This document shows, in pieces, positions 41,582-53,179 of a DNA stretch of 64,000 nt. Each line of letters starts with the position of its first letter. Within the stretch, counting starts at the first letter, position 1. This DNA is from Peronospora farinosa (Eukaryota > Oomycota > Peronosporomycetes > Peronosporales > Peronosporaceae). The notes under the pieces are model-generated. The model was not told the DNA's origin. It was given only the letters and a program-made list of their open reading frames with translations, and ran no database searches. Location of the stretch: assembly GCA_947646735.1 (NCBI GenBank), contig CANTFK010000756.1:186001-250000 (forward strand), in the 5' to 3' direction. The translations under genes and the position numbers were made by a program.

Positions 41582-42872
41582 TGTGGCGAAGCGAAAGAAT
41601 GATTATTTTGCAACCAGAGATCGCGCATTTTTGGTTAAGTCCGAAATGGGTAAAATGGATGGATCGCGATCCAGCAAAAGAAGTTCTCAAGATGTTACAA
41701 ATAGAATGTACAACAGTGAATGGTGGTGCTCGCAGTTCTTTGTTGGATTAACTACGGACTAGAACTACGCAACTGCGATCCATGTATTTTTTGAATGGCG
41801 ATCCACGTGAGCGCGATCGCTAAGATGGAGACTTAGTATGTTCAAGTATGTGGAACACGGTCTGGTGTATGCTACATCACGCTGGAAGACTGGACCTAGG
41901 TGGACATGACATATCATGTAGATGGACCATTTCTTCTGATTCAGTGAACTGGGAAGATGACAGTGCCGAGCCATGATCCAGCGGATCACGATCTGATACT
42001 AACTATTAGTACCGCGATCCGATACTAACTATTAGTACCGCGATCCGATGCTAACTATTAGTACCGCGATCCGATACTAACTATTAGTACCACGATCCGC
42101 TACTTACTATTAGTACCGCGATCCGATGCTAACTATTAGTACCACGATCCGCTACTAACTATTAGTACTAGATCCGATCGAGGCAGCGATCCAGATCGCG
42201 GTGATATTGGAGTGGACCACATGACAAGATCTGATTTTTCCGAAAAGGTGATACGTGGCAATAGATCCTGGACTACAAATAGGCAGAATCTGAGGTTTTG
42301 GTAATTGAGTGGTTAACATTAAACAGAGTTCAATTTACTTCAAAAGGAACACGTGTCAGCTTCTTCTCCGGGTTGGATTCTTTGGCCACCCGACGTCTCG
42401 AGAAGCTCACACACACCTCGCAAGCGTACTCCCTAGATTGTGTGGCCTGGTGCGTCAAGGACTCTCAAGACACCCCCAAGCTGCGATTGGACGCAGAGGA
42501 CTAAGAAATCCGGATACAAGATCGTGAGACGGCTCAAGCGGTCAGATGGCAAGTGGATCAAGTATCAACCAATTGGACAAGGCGATCTCAAGAGAGATCA
42601 GGGCGACTCAAATAGAGAACACCAAGAAAAACTGCGATCGTGTGAGGAATTCCACTCGATTACCCCCCCCCCCCCCATATATTTCTAACACAATTAAGTT
42701 CAACATCGACTCAAGTTCACCGAGAAGAGAGCAACCCGACCAACCGACGGGTACACAAGGTGAGGAAGTCTTTATACACGATATCGGGGTACCCCCTTCG
42801 TTAGTCGGTCTTCCAGACGCCAGTAAAGAGTCGGAATCGCATCAGCAATTTTGCCAATCCCACTCCACCACA
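41582..42872 (+). mobile_element. Solo LTR of the B/C group
   Basis: It starts TGTGGCGAAGC and ends CACTCCACCACA, the B/C LTR ends, and its last 180 bp is similar to the B LTR end. ATAG occurs on both sides (41578-41581 and 42873-42876), a 4-bp duplication. It interrupts gag of element D. It carries a 26-bp tandem array and a run of 15 C at 42663. A solo LTR arises by recombination between the two LTRs of a full element. Confidence 0.8.
41988..42169. repeat. 26-bp tandem repeat, seven copies
   Basis: The unit CGATCCGATACTAACTATT continues as AGTACCG. Copies are exactly 26 bp apart. Each contains TACTAA and TTAGTA, a 6-bp inverted repeat. It lies inside the solo LTR. Spacing without unique spacers rules out CRISPR. 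Confidence 0.93.
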
Positions 42873-43834
42873 ATAGCAGCGAGCCATCGTATGGCCGCGC
42901 TTGCCGCACTTGTAGAATACCACGTCTGCATTGCCCAACTCCGTTGGAGTGGCTTCCGACTTCTCGGGCGGCGGCTTATACTAAGCTATCGCCGAGGCAA
43001 TGTTGTAGGATTGCTCCTCAACCATGGCAATTTCAACTTCCTCCTCCATCGTCTTTGGCATCTTTCTAGAAAGGACCTGACGCCATGGGCCGTGCCGCAT
43101 TCCGTTCATAAACGTAAGCAGCTTAATGTGTTCCGGTATCGGACCCACATTAATGGACGCCGACAGCGAACGCATCTCCTGCACATACTCTTGCAGAGAT
43201 CTTTTCACCTGTCGTGCACCAAAGAAATGCGCCTGAAGTAACACTTCATTTTTAGGCGGCTAATACATGGCGCGAATCGATGACCTAAAGAGCGCCCATG
43301 ATGGAAACGCATCGGCGTTTGCCATAAGCGCAGAGGAAGCCCACTCTGACGATTTGCCATGCAAATCTGATATGGCATACGACACAATTCTGGTGTCGTC
43401 CTCGATGAGATGCGCCATACCGCACTGCTCCACTGCTAAAAGCCAGTGGACAATAGTATGTGGGGCAGTCCGATCAAACTTCGGAGGGTCTATCCGAACG
43501 GGCCTTGGCTGATTATACACGGCAGAGACGTCTCAACATTTCTGTTGAGCGCCTCGTTCCGAGCTTTCTCGCGCAAAAGCTCATCATGAGTCTTACCGAT
43601 GGACTCAGCCACTGCATGGATGTTTGCCTCGGACGCATTTCTACGCTGTCCCAGCACAAACGCCTCGAATTGCTCCAGCTGAGTAACATGTTGCTCAGGA
43701 GGACAATTCAAGAAGTTGGCCAGGGCTTTCTTACCAAGTCCCTGCGCCAAATGCTCAGCAAGTTTCTTATGATGCTGGAAGAGGTGAGGAAAGTCACTCC
43801 AGTCCATATTAAGGACAATCTTGACCACAGCCAC
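42873..43834 (-). pseudogene. gag of element D
   Basis: Frames 43834-43490 (SDFPHLFQHHKKLAEHLAQG), 43520-43260 (PHTIVHWLLAVEQCGMAHLI, LHGKSSEWASSALMANAD) and 43244-42981 (RSLQEYVQEMRSLSASINVG) form a Gag capsid domain. A knuckle FYKCGKRGHTMARC follows, with Phe where the first Cys is expected. Two frame shifts separate the pieces. The solo LTR cuts the end. Confidence 0.78.
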
Positions 43835-44412
43835 GCTCAGAGAGTCGGGTCGTGGGAAGGACTACTAGTGCTACCAAGTGTAGACGGGCACTTCGAAAGA
43901 AGCTGCCACGTGCTACGATCACACACCTTCGAGCAGCGTAAGGAAGCGGTTAGACCGACTCATCTCCGCGTGCGGTGGTGGTGGTGTTGGTAAGCGCATA
44001 GAGTGCAGTACCAACCGTTGCCGGTGGCCTTACGAGAACCGCGCAACGAGCTTTAGAACAAGCACCTAAGTGCGTCACGGAAGCTGTTTCCAGTCTTCTT
44101 GCGCGCAGTAAGTGTGATGTAGTAAATTCAAAACTGACTTATATTCAATAGAAAACAATTAAATATAAATTTAACTACTGATTGGTTAAATGTAAAGATC
44201 GGATACGCATCTCATTAGCCAACGTACGAGCTTAACATATATTTAAGCTCGCTGATGACATCCGTCTGTGACGTCACCATAACGCCTAGTCCCAACTGGG
44301 CGTCATGTGAATTCATCGATGGATATCACGTTCACGAAGTTGGGTCACACTGATGCGTCTCTTCCAAGTGGGAGGTCTAAGGTACCACGTACCATTTTGG
44401 ACCTTCCCGTTT
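43835..44412. other. Region between element D gag and E2
   Basis: No gene. It probably holds the leader and LTR remnant of element D. The last 73 bp (44340-44412) is the short repeat also found left of E1. Confidence 0.5.
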
Positions 44413-44871
44413 TGTAACGGGGTGAGCTCGTTACATAATATTGACACTTATATGAAGTGTCAATAAAATATTATTATAACTAATAATATTTTGACAATAT
44501 TACCTTTTCTTATAATATTGTTCCTAGATCTCCTTGAAGTTGGAGATGCCCTCTTATTGGTTGATATGGGCCATCATATCAACCAACGCGCTGACCAATG
44601 ACCGATGGACGCGCGCAATGAGTGGAGGGCAAGTTGTCGACATACATAGTTGTAGTTTAATATAGTTAACATAGGTTATAACAGATTAGTTTATTAAGAT
44701 AGTTAACTATATTAAATACAGTTTTCTTTTCCTCTACTTCTAAGCGTTTGTTTAGAAGTAAAGCTTCCTCTGCCTCTTGTGTAAGAGAGGTAATTGAGGC
44801 ACCTGCTTTCACTGTCATCAGTGAAGGTAGGCTATACTGTAATCAGTATAGTCGGAGGGTGCCCCTTTACA
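44413..44871 (+). repeat. 5' LTR of E2
   Basis: 459 bp from TGTAACGGGGTGAGCTCG to CCCCTTTACA. The 3' LTR ends CCCCATTACA. The primer site TGGTAGCACTT follows at 44874. Confidence 0.93.
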
Positions 44872-44918
44872 CCTGGTAGCACTTCGTGGTCCGTTCAGCG
44901 ACCACCGCACCACCCGCT

Positions 44919-46104
44919 ATGTAATCAGCAGGTGATGAACGTCATCACGCAACGCGTGATGATTTCCGCCATTTGAGTGACCTCGAATGGAATGCGGTTC
45001 AGCGTATGGCTGAAACCGTCGGCAACCCTGCCGTTGGTGCCATGTTGCTCTCTCTTAGCGGAGACGACCAACATGCAACCATCGCCAAGTTCATACAATA
45101 TGAACTTGACGAAGTTGTAAAGAAACTCACCTTGCTAGAGGAGAAAGGTTCTCAACAGGTTGAACTGTTGAGAGAACAAGGCGCTCAACAAGCTGACTTG
45201 TTGATGCAGCAGGGTGCTCAACAGTCTGAACTGTTGAGACAACAGCAGGCTAGTGCTGTTGCTGCCGGGTCGACGTATACACGTCGACCCGAGTCCTTGA
45301 AGATTGATGTCTCCAAGTACAAGGCAGTCGAAAGCGACTCCTTGTTGAGATGGTTCGTCGAGCTCGACGATGCCATTGAGGCTCGTCGCATCGATGACGA
45401 TGCGATGAAGGTCAAGTTCGCCATGTCGAACTTGGCAGGACGTGCCAAAGCTTGGGCCTTAGGGCTCAAACTGCACGACCCATACGTTTTCCCAACGTAT
45501 GACGTCTTCAAGGCGCGGCTCAAACACACGTTTGAACCGCCTCGCGCCGAATTCAGGGCTCGGGCTGAGCTCCTGGATTTGAAACAGGGTAAGCGTGATA
45601 TACACGCTTACGCCCAACACGTACGATACCTCGTTAGCTGTATCGTACTGAACCCAATTGATGAAAATACGCAGGTTACTGTGTTCATCAAGGGTCTGAC
45701 AGATGGTCCTGTCAAGACCCACCTGTTCCACTTGGAGCTAGAATCGCTGGATCAAGCGATCTCTGCAGCGGAACAGGAGGACTTTAGTCAGCAACAGGCT
45801 CACGTCCACTCGGGGTCCTATCGTCCACCGAGACGACAGAGAGGGCGGAGGTCCAGAACCAATGGACCTCTCCTATGTAGAGAGCGAGCGACCTCGCTCT
45901 CCAGGGTACAAGCGATTGCAAAAGTGCAATCGCTGTCAGAAGTTGGGCCACTACGCTTATGAGTGTAGTGCCCCACGCCCAGTGTCTCGAAACACTGGGA
46001 GTGACGATCGACCGTCTGCCAAGAAGGGCCAGAGACGTGGGTCCCACGCTGCTGCGAAATCGCAACAACGTGGTGGACCATCAAAAAACGGTCGGGGTCA
46101 GTAG
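44919..46104 (+). pseudogene. gag: gag of E2
   Basis: The family ATG (44919) is followed by TAA where E1 has GAA, so translation cannot start normally. The frame is otherwise as in E1 up to a 1-bp insertion near 45838, after which the zinc knuckle CNRCQKLGHYAYEC is read from a second frame (45862-46104). The glutamine-rich 11-residue repeat is present. Confidence 0.88.
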
Positions 46105-46185
46105 GGGGGAGCGCCCTACTGATCCAGCAACGTCAAGAGAGTTCGCGGGACTCTTGACGAAGGTTGCTCCCAACACACAGTCACT

Positions 46186-46590
46186 GTGTTGCCGCTCCCA
46201 GTGATGAGGTATCCCACATCATCATTGAAGATCGAAGTGACAAAGAACATGTCACTTTGCGCCCTAGTTGATTGTGGGGCTTCGAACAACTTTGTTCGAC
46301 GCCAATCGCTAGATGATCGTAGGCTCAAATATGTTGAGCGCGAGACCCCTCCAACGAGGATGACGGTGCGCCTTGCAACTGGCGCATCCGTAACAGTAAA
46401 GAAACGTGTAGTGGGAATTCACTACACGCTTGAAGGCAAAAAGTACGATGATGATTTCATCGTACTTGATCTGGATGACAAATTTGATGTCATCCTAGGA
46501 TTACCATGGCTCAGAAGGTATGAGCCATGGGTCAGCTGGCAGCATCGAACCGTGAAGATGCCTGCCGCTTGTTCATCAGATGGCATCTGA
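46186..46590 (+). CDS. Protease of E2, with DCG active site
   Basis: Nearly identical to the E1 protease: ALVDCGASNNFVRR and FDVILGLPWLRRYEPW. The Cys after the catalytic Asp is shared, so it is a family trait and not a copy-specific error. Confidence 0.8.
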   Translation: MLPLPVMRYPTSSLKIEVTKNMSLCALVDCGASNNFVRRQSLDDRRLKYVERETPPTRMTVRLATGASVTVKKRVVGIHYTLEGKKYDDDFIVLDLDDKFDVILGLPWLRRYEPWVSWQHRTVKMPAACSSDGI

Positions 46591-47355
46591 TGAATGTCTT
46601 GGAGCGTTCACAAGCGTGTGAATGTACCACGAGTGAGTGTGATGGCCTCACTTGTGGTTCGGTCGTTATAAGAACTCAGTGTGACAGACAGTCACGCTGT
46701 GGAGCAAGTTGCCGGCGGCTGTGCACAAGCACAGGCAGCGCCGAAGGACCACCACTCGAATAAGTCGAGTGGACCGGGACATGAATGCTCGCCTAGAGGG
46801 CAGCATTCACCGAAGAGTAAACCGGTTGCCCAGAAGCGGCAACACGGTAATCCTAGATCAACTGGAGAGTTGATCCTAGAGGATCTCGCTGTGGTTGCGC
46901 CACCACATCTTGGATAAATCGATGGAATGAGCTCTATCTAGCCTGCGTGAATAAGTCCCCAGAAAATAATGACTTGATGGAATAAGTCCCCAGTGCCCTA
47001 CAGAAATTAGTCCCCCGAAAGTAACCAAGACGTTGAATGTCTTGATTAATGATGGACCAAAGGTAGGCGTTTATACGCTTGATCTGATCGCGCCTCCGAA
47101 GTTAACTTTGGAGATAACTCAATTTCCTACGCTAGAACCTGAAAAGTTCTTGCGTGATCTGCGTAGTGGCAAAGTCAAGCAAATCTGTGTGCTCGTCGCA
47201 GAGGACGAGTACATGACTGACATTCGGTCAGCAACAGTTATTGCTGAGAACGAACGGGTTCCCAGCAGCTCATCAATGGCGAGAGTGTCCTTGATGAGAA
47301 GACTCGGATTGAACGATATACATCGCAATCCTGGGAGTCGCTGAAGTCAAATCCT
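46591..47355 (+). pseudogene. Protease-RT linker of E2
   Basis: Same arrangement as in E1, broken into frames. The piece 47033-47344 contains PTLEPEKFLRDLRSGKVKQI. GAATAAGTCCCCAG repeats are present near 46950-46990. Confidence 0.6.
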
Positions 47356-48743
47356 TTGTATAAGGATTTGGTCGAATTCAAGGATGTATTCCCTGAATCC
47401 GTTCCGTGCGAGTTACCTAAGGATAAAGGTACTCGACACGAGATCGTCCTTGTCCCTGGCACAAAATATTGTGTCATGAAGCAGTGGTCACTGCCTCGGG
47501 AACAGGTCGAGGCGATCGACAAGTTCTTTGCCGATCGCCTAGCAGCGGGCCATGGGAGGGAGTCAACTTCACCTCACAGCTCTCCGACCTTCTGTGTGCG
47601 CAAGGCCACAGGAGGGTGGCGGATAGTGCACGCGTTCAATAAGCTGAACGCTGCAACGATACCGGCGCAAACGCCCATACCGAGAAAGGACGTAATCATA
47701 GATGGTATGTCTAAGAGACCATCTTTTCGTCCATGGATCTGATGGATGGTTTCTATCAGATCCTAATGCGTGAACGGGACATCCCGTACACAGCAGTGAG
47801 CACTCCCAGTGGTATGCTCTGGGAATGGTTGGTGATGCCGCAAGGGCTTAGTAATGCACCAGCCACATTCAATAGATGTGTTTCACATCTATTGAGACCG
47901 GTGCGCGAATTCGCACCGAGTTACTTCGATGATGTGTTCGTCCATAGTCGGGCTATGGACGGGAAAACAGACGTGGAAGTCCATAGACTCCACGTCCGTA
48001 AGTTTCTTACACTTATGCGAGAGCATAAGTTGTACGCCAACCTCAAGAAGTGTATATTCGCAGCTAACGAAATACCACTTCTTGGGTGCATCGTCGGAAA
48101 GAACGGCGTACGCCCTGATCCAGAAAAGATCAAGGCGATCACCGACTGGCCAGTGCCAGTCGATCTCAAGGGACTAAGGAAGTTCCTTGGGCTAGCGGCG
48201 TACTTGCACAAGTACTCGCGCAATTACGCCGAAATGACAGTACATCTTTCTTGTTTACTCAAGAATAATGTAAAGTGGAACTGGAACGCTCATTGTCAGC
48301 GTTCCTTTGAACGTATCAAGCAAAGCTTGATGCAATCGCCAGTGTTGGCGATTGCCGATCAAGACAGACCATTTCATGTGGTCTGTGACGCCAGTGATTT
48401 TGCAATCGGCTGCGCACTGATGCAATATGATACAGACGGCGCAGAGCGTGTCGTCTGTTATCAATCGCGTCAGCTGCAACCGGCTGAGCGCAATTACCCG
48501 GTGCATGACAAGGAACTCCTTGCCATGAAGTATGCACTGGCTACGTTTCGCGTCTATCTCTTAGGAGATAGACCGTTCATTGTATATACAGACCATGCGT
48601 CACTACGCACGGCTGTAAATAGTCCACACCTCTCGCAACGAATGGCGAGATGGTTGTCATTCTTCGCGGAGTACAACTTCTCCGTGGAGTATAAGCCGGG
48701 ACGACTTAAACGTCGTCGACGATGCTCTTTCACGTCGGCCTGA
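47356..48743 (+). pseudogene. pol: Reverse transcriptase and RNase H of E2
   Basis: The first frame (47356-47742) has no TAG where E1 has one. A 1-bp loss near 47718 then moves the frame; from 47733 the palm and RNase H are open (MDLMDGFYQILMRERDIPYT, YFDDVFVHSRA, VVCDASDFAIGCALMQYD, YTDHASLRTAV). A 1-bp insertion near 48709 breaks the end. The catalytic residues are all in place. Confidence 0.9.
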
Positions 48744-48756
48744 CCTAGAGCCGACC

Positions 48757-49785
48757 GTGCAATCCGACAGTGATTTGAACACCACTGTCGCCACGCTGAG
48801 TACCAGCGTCTTGTCGTCGAGTTTACTCGACGACATAAGAAGGGCATGCGCACAAGATAATGATCTTGTACGCCTGATGGAGTATCTCAAGGACCCATCC
48901 ACGCAAACTAAGAAGCGCTTGCCTGCCATGTATCGATCTTCTCTCGATCGATACACCCAGCGGAACGGCTTACTGTACTACACAGCCGTCAACAACGACA
49001 CGCCTCGTTTCGTTGTACCGCCATAACATGATCTCAGGTTGCGGATCATGTTTGAATGTCACGATGCACCAATAAGTGGGCATCGCGGTCGTGAGAAGAC
49101 TTACCCCACGGTCAGTCGCGACTTTTACTGGCCACGCCAGTATAAGTTTGTGCGCAAGTACGTGCGTGCTTGCGAGGTGTGTCAACGAGTGAATCATAGT
49201 CCTTCACTGCGTGCACCATTGCAGCCACTACCCGTTCCGGCAGAGTGCTGGGAGTCCGTATCAATGGACTTCGTCTTTGGGTTTCCCAAAGACGCTCACG
49301 GGAATAATGGTATTCTCGTGTTTGTAGACAGGTTCAGCAAGATGGTGCATCTTGTTGCTGTACCTGAGTCGATCACAGCAGAGGGCTGTGCTCGAGTGTT
49401 TATCGATACAATCTTTCGATTGCACGGTTTACCCCGTGAACTTGTGTCCGATAGGGACCCCCGGTTCACGGCTGAGTTCTGGCGTTCCGTGTTCCAAACA
49501 CTTGGAACACGGCTCACAATGTCTACTTCTGACCATCCAGAAACTGATGGTCAGACTGAGCGCGCCAATCGCGTCCTCGAAGAGATTCTTCGAGGGTACG
49601 CCCACTCGTTTACGAGTTGGAGTGAGTTCTTGTCGATGGTCGAATTCGCCATCAACAACTCCGTGCATGCGTCTACGACGCATACACCGTTCTACGTGAA
49701 TGGCCTTCGCCATCCACGTGTCCCCACCTTAGTAGAGGGTGACTCTAATTCAAGGGGGGGAGGAACTCGCTCGAGCGAGAACTAA
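48757..49785 (+). pseudogene. pol: Integrase catalytic part of E2
   Basis: The N-terminal piece 48757-49026 ends at TAA 49024, where E1 has CAA. The core 49039-49785 has HDAPISGHRGREKT, CEVCQ and the full triad in SMDFVFGF, VSDRDPRFTAEF and ETDGQTERANR. The end is shifted by a 7-G run near 49761. Confidence 0.88.
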
Positions 49786-49815
49786 TCTGGCTCTTGCTCA
49801 TCACGCGACGACGTT

Positions 49816-50991
49816 ATGGTCGACGTGAAAGTAACCGAAGTCGTATCATTCGACTTCGGTGAAGAGGAAGAAAGTAAGAGCGATGACGCTCTTACTGACA
49901 ACGATGCTGAAGATATCAGCATCGTTCGAGGTATCACAAGTGAGAACAGTAATGTTCTCGCTGAATTACTAACCGATATCTCTGCAGTGCATTCACAATG
50001 CACTGCAGCCAAAAGCAACGAGTCAGCTGAGGATTTCCTGCTGACTCGTGAAGCGGTAGTCCGTTTCGTGCAAGATTCCATCGCGGAAGCGGTGGATAAG
50101 CAAAAACGAAACGCAGACAATAATGGAAGGGCAAATGCTCAGACATTTATTGAAGGTGATTTAGTTTTACTGTCAACAGTAAACCTACCTAAACATGTAG
50201 TGACTAACGTGGGCAGCAATAAATTGTTGCCCAAGTACATCGGCCCGTTTCGTGTATTGCGCCGCCTAGGCAACGCATACACGATCGAGTTGCCACGCAG
50301 GATGCGTACGCATCCTACGTTTTACGTGGGACGTCTTCGTCCGTACGTTCAGTACGCGGCTTCTTCGAACGACGAAGATAGCCATTACTCTCAAGAATCC
50401 CCTTCATATTCTTGTTGTCACGAACCAGATTCGATATCTGGTCGTGTAGAGATGAGATCTTCCCATGATATTGGACGATCTCCTGACGAGCTGTCGCCAG
50501 CTCGTTACTCAGAGAATGAAGTCGCCGCTCATTCTCCAATAGTGCGACAGCATTGTTCGCCCGAGACCTCTCATGGTCAAACCCAAGCTGTCGCACAATG
50601 TCCTCTAAGCGGCGACGCTTATCCCGTTCGTGATCAACATCACAACGGAGCTCACGAGTTACACGGGCAAACCCGTCTAACTCAGCAGCCAAGTCCGATG
50701 AAAGAATCGGACAGGGTTTTCCCTCCACCACCGCATCCGCTGGTGGACTCCCATGGTGGGAAGCTCTTCCTCGTGGAACGCTTACTAAAGCACCGCGAGG
50801 TGAAGGGACGTCGGACGAGTTATCTCGTCCGGTGGCGTGGCTATCAACCTTCGGCGGATAGCTGGGAACCTCGGGCCCAACTGATGGCCGACGTTCCCGG
50901 CCTTGTCAAACAGTACGACAAGGGGCACCCGATGGTGAAGGACCATTGGAAAACGAGCGCCCAGCGCGCTCGTAAAGGGATTGCAAAGTAG
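49816..50991 (+). CDS. pol: Integrase C-term and chromodomain of E2
   Basis: 391 uninterrupted codons: an acidic region, GPY/F module (LLPKYIGPFRVLRRLGNAYT), a His/Gln-rich linker and a chromodomain (FLVERLLKHREVKGRRTSYL, VRWRGYQPSADSWEP). Expression would depend on the broken upstream pol. The last 670 bp overlap the reverse-strand frame 52021-50315. Confidence 0.85.
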   Translation: MVDVKVTEVVSFDFGEEEESKSDDALTDNDAEDISIVRGITSENSNVLAELLTDISAVHSQCTAAKSNESAEDFLLTREAVVRFVQDSIAEAVDKQKRNADNNGRANAQTFIEGDLVLLSTVNLPKHVVTNVGSNKLLPKYIGPFRVLRRLGNAYTIELPRRMRTHPTFYVGRLRPYVQYAASSNDEDSHYSQESPSYSCCHEPDSISGRVEMRSSHDIGRSPDELSPARYSENEVAAHSPIVRQHCSPETSHGQTQAVAQCPLSGDAYPVRDQHHNGAHELHGQTRLTQQPSPMKESDRVFPPPPHPLVDSHGGKLFLVERLLKHREVKGRRTSYLVRWRGYQPSADSWEPRAQLMADVPGLVKQYDKGHPMVKDHWKTSAQRARKGIAK

Positions 50992-52021
50992 CAATCCCTT
51001 CACGCATCTCAGAAGAGATGCGAGCCCTCCACCAGGGCTTAGTAAGGAGGTACGCCTCCTTAGGCGCTCTTGACGAGGTGCTCAGGCACCCCGGGCATGG
51101 GTCGCCCCAAGAGAGGCATAACAGGCCTGCCTCTCTAGATAAGCGGTGCAAACGATAGCATGCACCGGACGTACTTCGCTTCTTAACCTTAGTGCGGCTA
51201 GCATAAAGTCTTTGAAACCAAGCCTCTTTCCCAACGTTTAAAACGTTGGTGATAAACGCGTTCCAAGATTGGAGGAACGCGTCAGCCTCACGCTTCTTGT
51301 GTGGGCCATACCATCGATGTTCAAGGAACACATCGATGTAATAATCGTTCTCAGTGCGAAAGTTCTTCGCACTGGCGTCAAGGCCATGAAGCTTTGACGC
51401 ATCAAACAACGGTATGGGGAACCGTTCGTTGGTCTTTCCAGACCAACGATCAAGCAGATGCTTAGGTAGCATCCATGGCTTGCGATCAGGAGCAAAACGC
51501 AATACGTTGCGGTCTAAAGCCTCCTGCGTGGTGTCAACAGAAGTACCGACACCACGAGCATTAGTGTCAACAGAAGTACCGACACTATGAGCATTGATGT
51601 CAGTAGAAGCACTGACATCACCCTTACGGTCCCCACCCGAGTCACTATCCTTCGACTCGTTTGGCGAGTCGTCTGATTCATCAGACGACCCGAACATTTC
51701 ACGGTACATTGATTCACTCAATGTACCACGATCCCTCTTCGTAGCATTAGACGACGAGGTATCACCCCGGGGAGAGCCCGGGAGTGGAATAGGTGACTTT
51801 GAGCCGGATGCGTGATCCGACTCACCAGAGTAGTCGACGACTAACTCTGGGTCAACATCTTCACGTGGCGAAGCGCTACGTGAACCTGCAACAGGCGTTG
51901 CAGGCTGATGTTGACTTCCAGCAGACACATTAGTGTCTGCTGGCTGAGGCTGTGAAGCCTCAGTAGCGGCTGCACACAGGCGTGCAGCCGAGCTCTTGGC
52001 TGCCTTAGCAGCGACGCGCAT
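50315..52021 (-). pseudogene. Antisense open frame of E2, one stop from intact
   Basis: The ATG at 52021 (MRVAAKAAKSSAARLCAAAT) opens a frame with a single TGA at 50906; it then continues to 50315, 569 codons in all. Order: Ala-rich start, acidic Ser-rich region, repeated GTSVDT/NARGVGTSVD segment, compact Trp-rich middle, Cys segment, Pro-rich stretch, coiled coil (DHERDKRRRLEDIVRQLG and RRLHSLSNELATARQEIVQY) and a basic tail (RRSKKPRTERTDED). E1 has CGA where this copy has the TGA, and TGA where this copy has TGT. The protein is unlike any family I know. No promoter is obvious; transcription could start in the 3' LTR reading inward. Confidence 0.68.
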
Positions 52022-52130
52022 TTACTTTGTCATAGCGTAATTGTTGAATGAAAGAAAATTCAACAAGTTCTCCTTTCCCATCGTCACTAAACAGTCACTA
52101 ATGTGACTGTTGGTTGAGGGGGGGGGGTGA

Positions 52131-52590
52131 TGTAACGGGGTGAGCTCGTTACATAATATTGACACTTATATGAAGTGTCAATAAAATATTATTATAACTA
52201 ATAATATTTTGACAATATTACCTTTTCTTATAATATTGTTCCTAGATCTCCTTGAAGTTGGAGATGCCCTCTTATTGGTTGATATGGGCCATCATATCAA
52301 CCAACGCGCTGACCAATGACCGATGGATGCGCGCAATGAGTGGAGGGCAAGTTGTCGACATACATAGTTGTAGTTTAATATAGTTAACATAGGTTATAAC
52401 AGATTAGTTTTATTAAGATAGTTAACTATATTAAATACAGTTTTCTTTTCCTCTACTTCTAAGCGTTTGTTTAGAAGTAAAGCTTCCTCTGCCTCTTGTG
52501 TAAGAGAGGTAATTGAGGCACCTGCTTTCACTGTAATCAGTGAAAGTAGACTATACTGTAATCAGTATAGTCGGAGGGTGCCCCATTACA
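52131..52590 (+). repeat. 3' LTR of E2
   Basis: 460 bp, preceded by a G-rich polypurine tract (GAGGGGGGGGGTGA). About six differences from the 5' LTR. Its right end lies in an ABCG transporter gene fragment. Confidence 0.93.
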
Positions 52591-53170
52591 GTAGATCCAC
52601 ACCAGCCAGTCAGGCATTTGGCAACGATAAAGCTGGAGAACACCACGAAGAACAGGATTGTGACTATACCATTTGGATTTGACATGTACAGGTTCGGCAA
52701 GATCGACGCGATGAAAAACCACTCTGAGAACGCCAGGTCCGTCAGAATCAGCATCATCAGGTAGATGATGAACGCGCTCGCCGAAGACACGAAGCCGCGC
52801 AGCCTATAACAAAGTCGTTCGCATCTCACATAGCACAATCAATACACCAACGACCGAACAACAATGGTCCCCGCGACCGCCAGCAAGATCTCGATAAATG
52901 CGTACGAAGCCGTGTGGTAGAAGTAGTGACACGTTACTTGTAGAAGATGTTGCGCGCAGCCATGAATGTCGGGATCTGCGGGCCTGACTCAGTAACAAAA
53001 ACAACACCGCCTGAAACAGCCACATGAACCACCTAAATGCTTGCCAGGTCCACGTTCCAGAAAGTCGACAAACCCATATCAATCACCATGATGCCACGGC
53101 TTTTAACTAACGCCATGTTGGGCATGGTCACCTTGTTCTGGTGGTCTATGAGCGTGTGCGTGTTGTCCAA
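52591..53170 (-). pseudogene. PDR/ABCG transporter fragment
   Basis: Reverse-strand pieces in three frames match the second membrane domain of oomycete PDR transporters: NKVTMPNMALVKSRGIMVID, GLSTFWNVD, QIPTFMAARNIFYK, GFVSSASAFIIYLMMLILTD, LAFSEWFF and, next to the LTR, MPDWLVWIY. Frame shifts and stops throughout. Sequence after WIY is replaced by the E2 LTR. In full transporters this region forms several membrane helices that export drugs or lipids. N-terminal and ATP-binding parts are missing. Confidence 0.8.
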
Positions 53171-53179
53171 GACGACTGG

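Larger units (their letters stand above)
44413..52590 (+). mobile_element. Ty3/Gypsy chromodomain element E2
   Basis: 8.18-kb second copy of the E family. Its LTRs (44413-44871 and 52131-52590) differ at about six sites, the most similar pair in the window. The flanking bases (CGTTT left, GTAGA right) do not form a target duplication, and the right flank is an ABCG gene fragment with no counterpart on the left. This suggests recombination between E copies or a deletion. Gag lacks a start; pol has three or more lesions. Confidence 0.93.

Noticed and set aside
41988..42169. CRISPR-like array
   Set aside because: Units are contiguous with no unique spacers, in a eukaryotic LTR.
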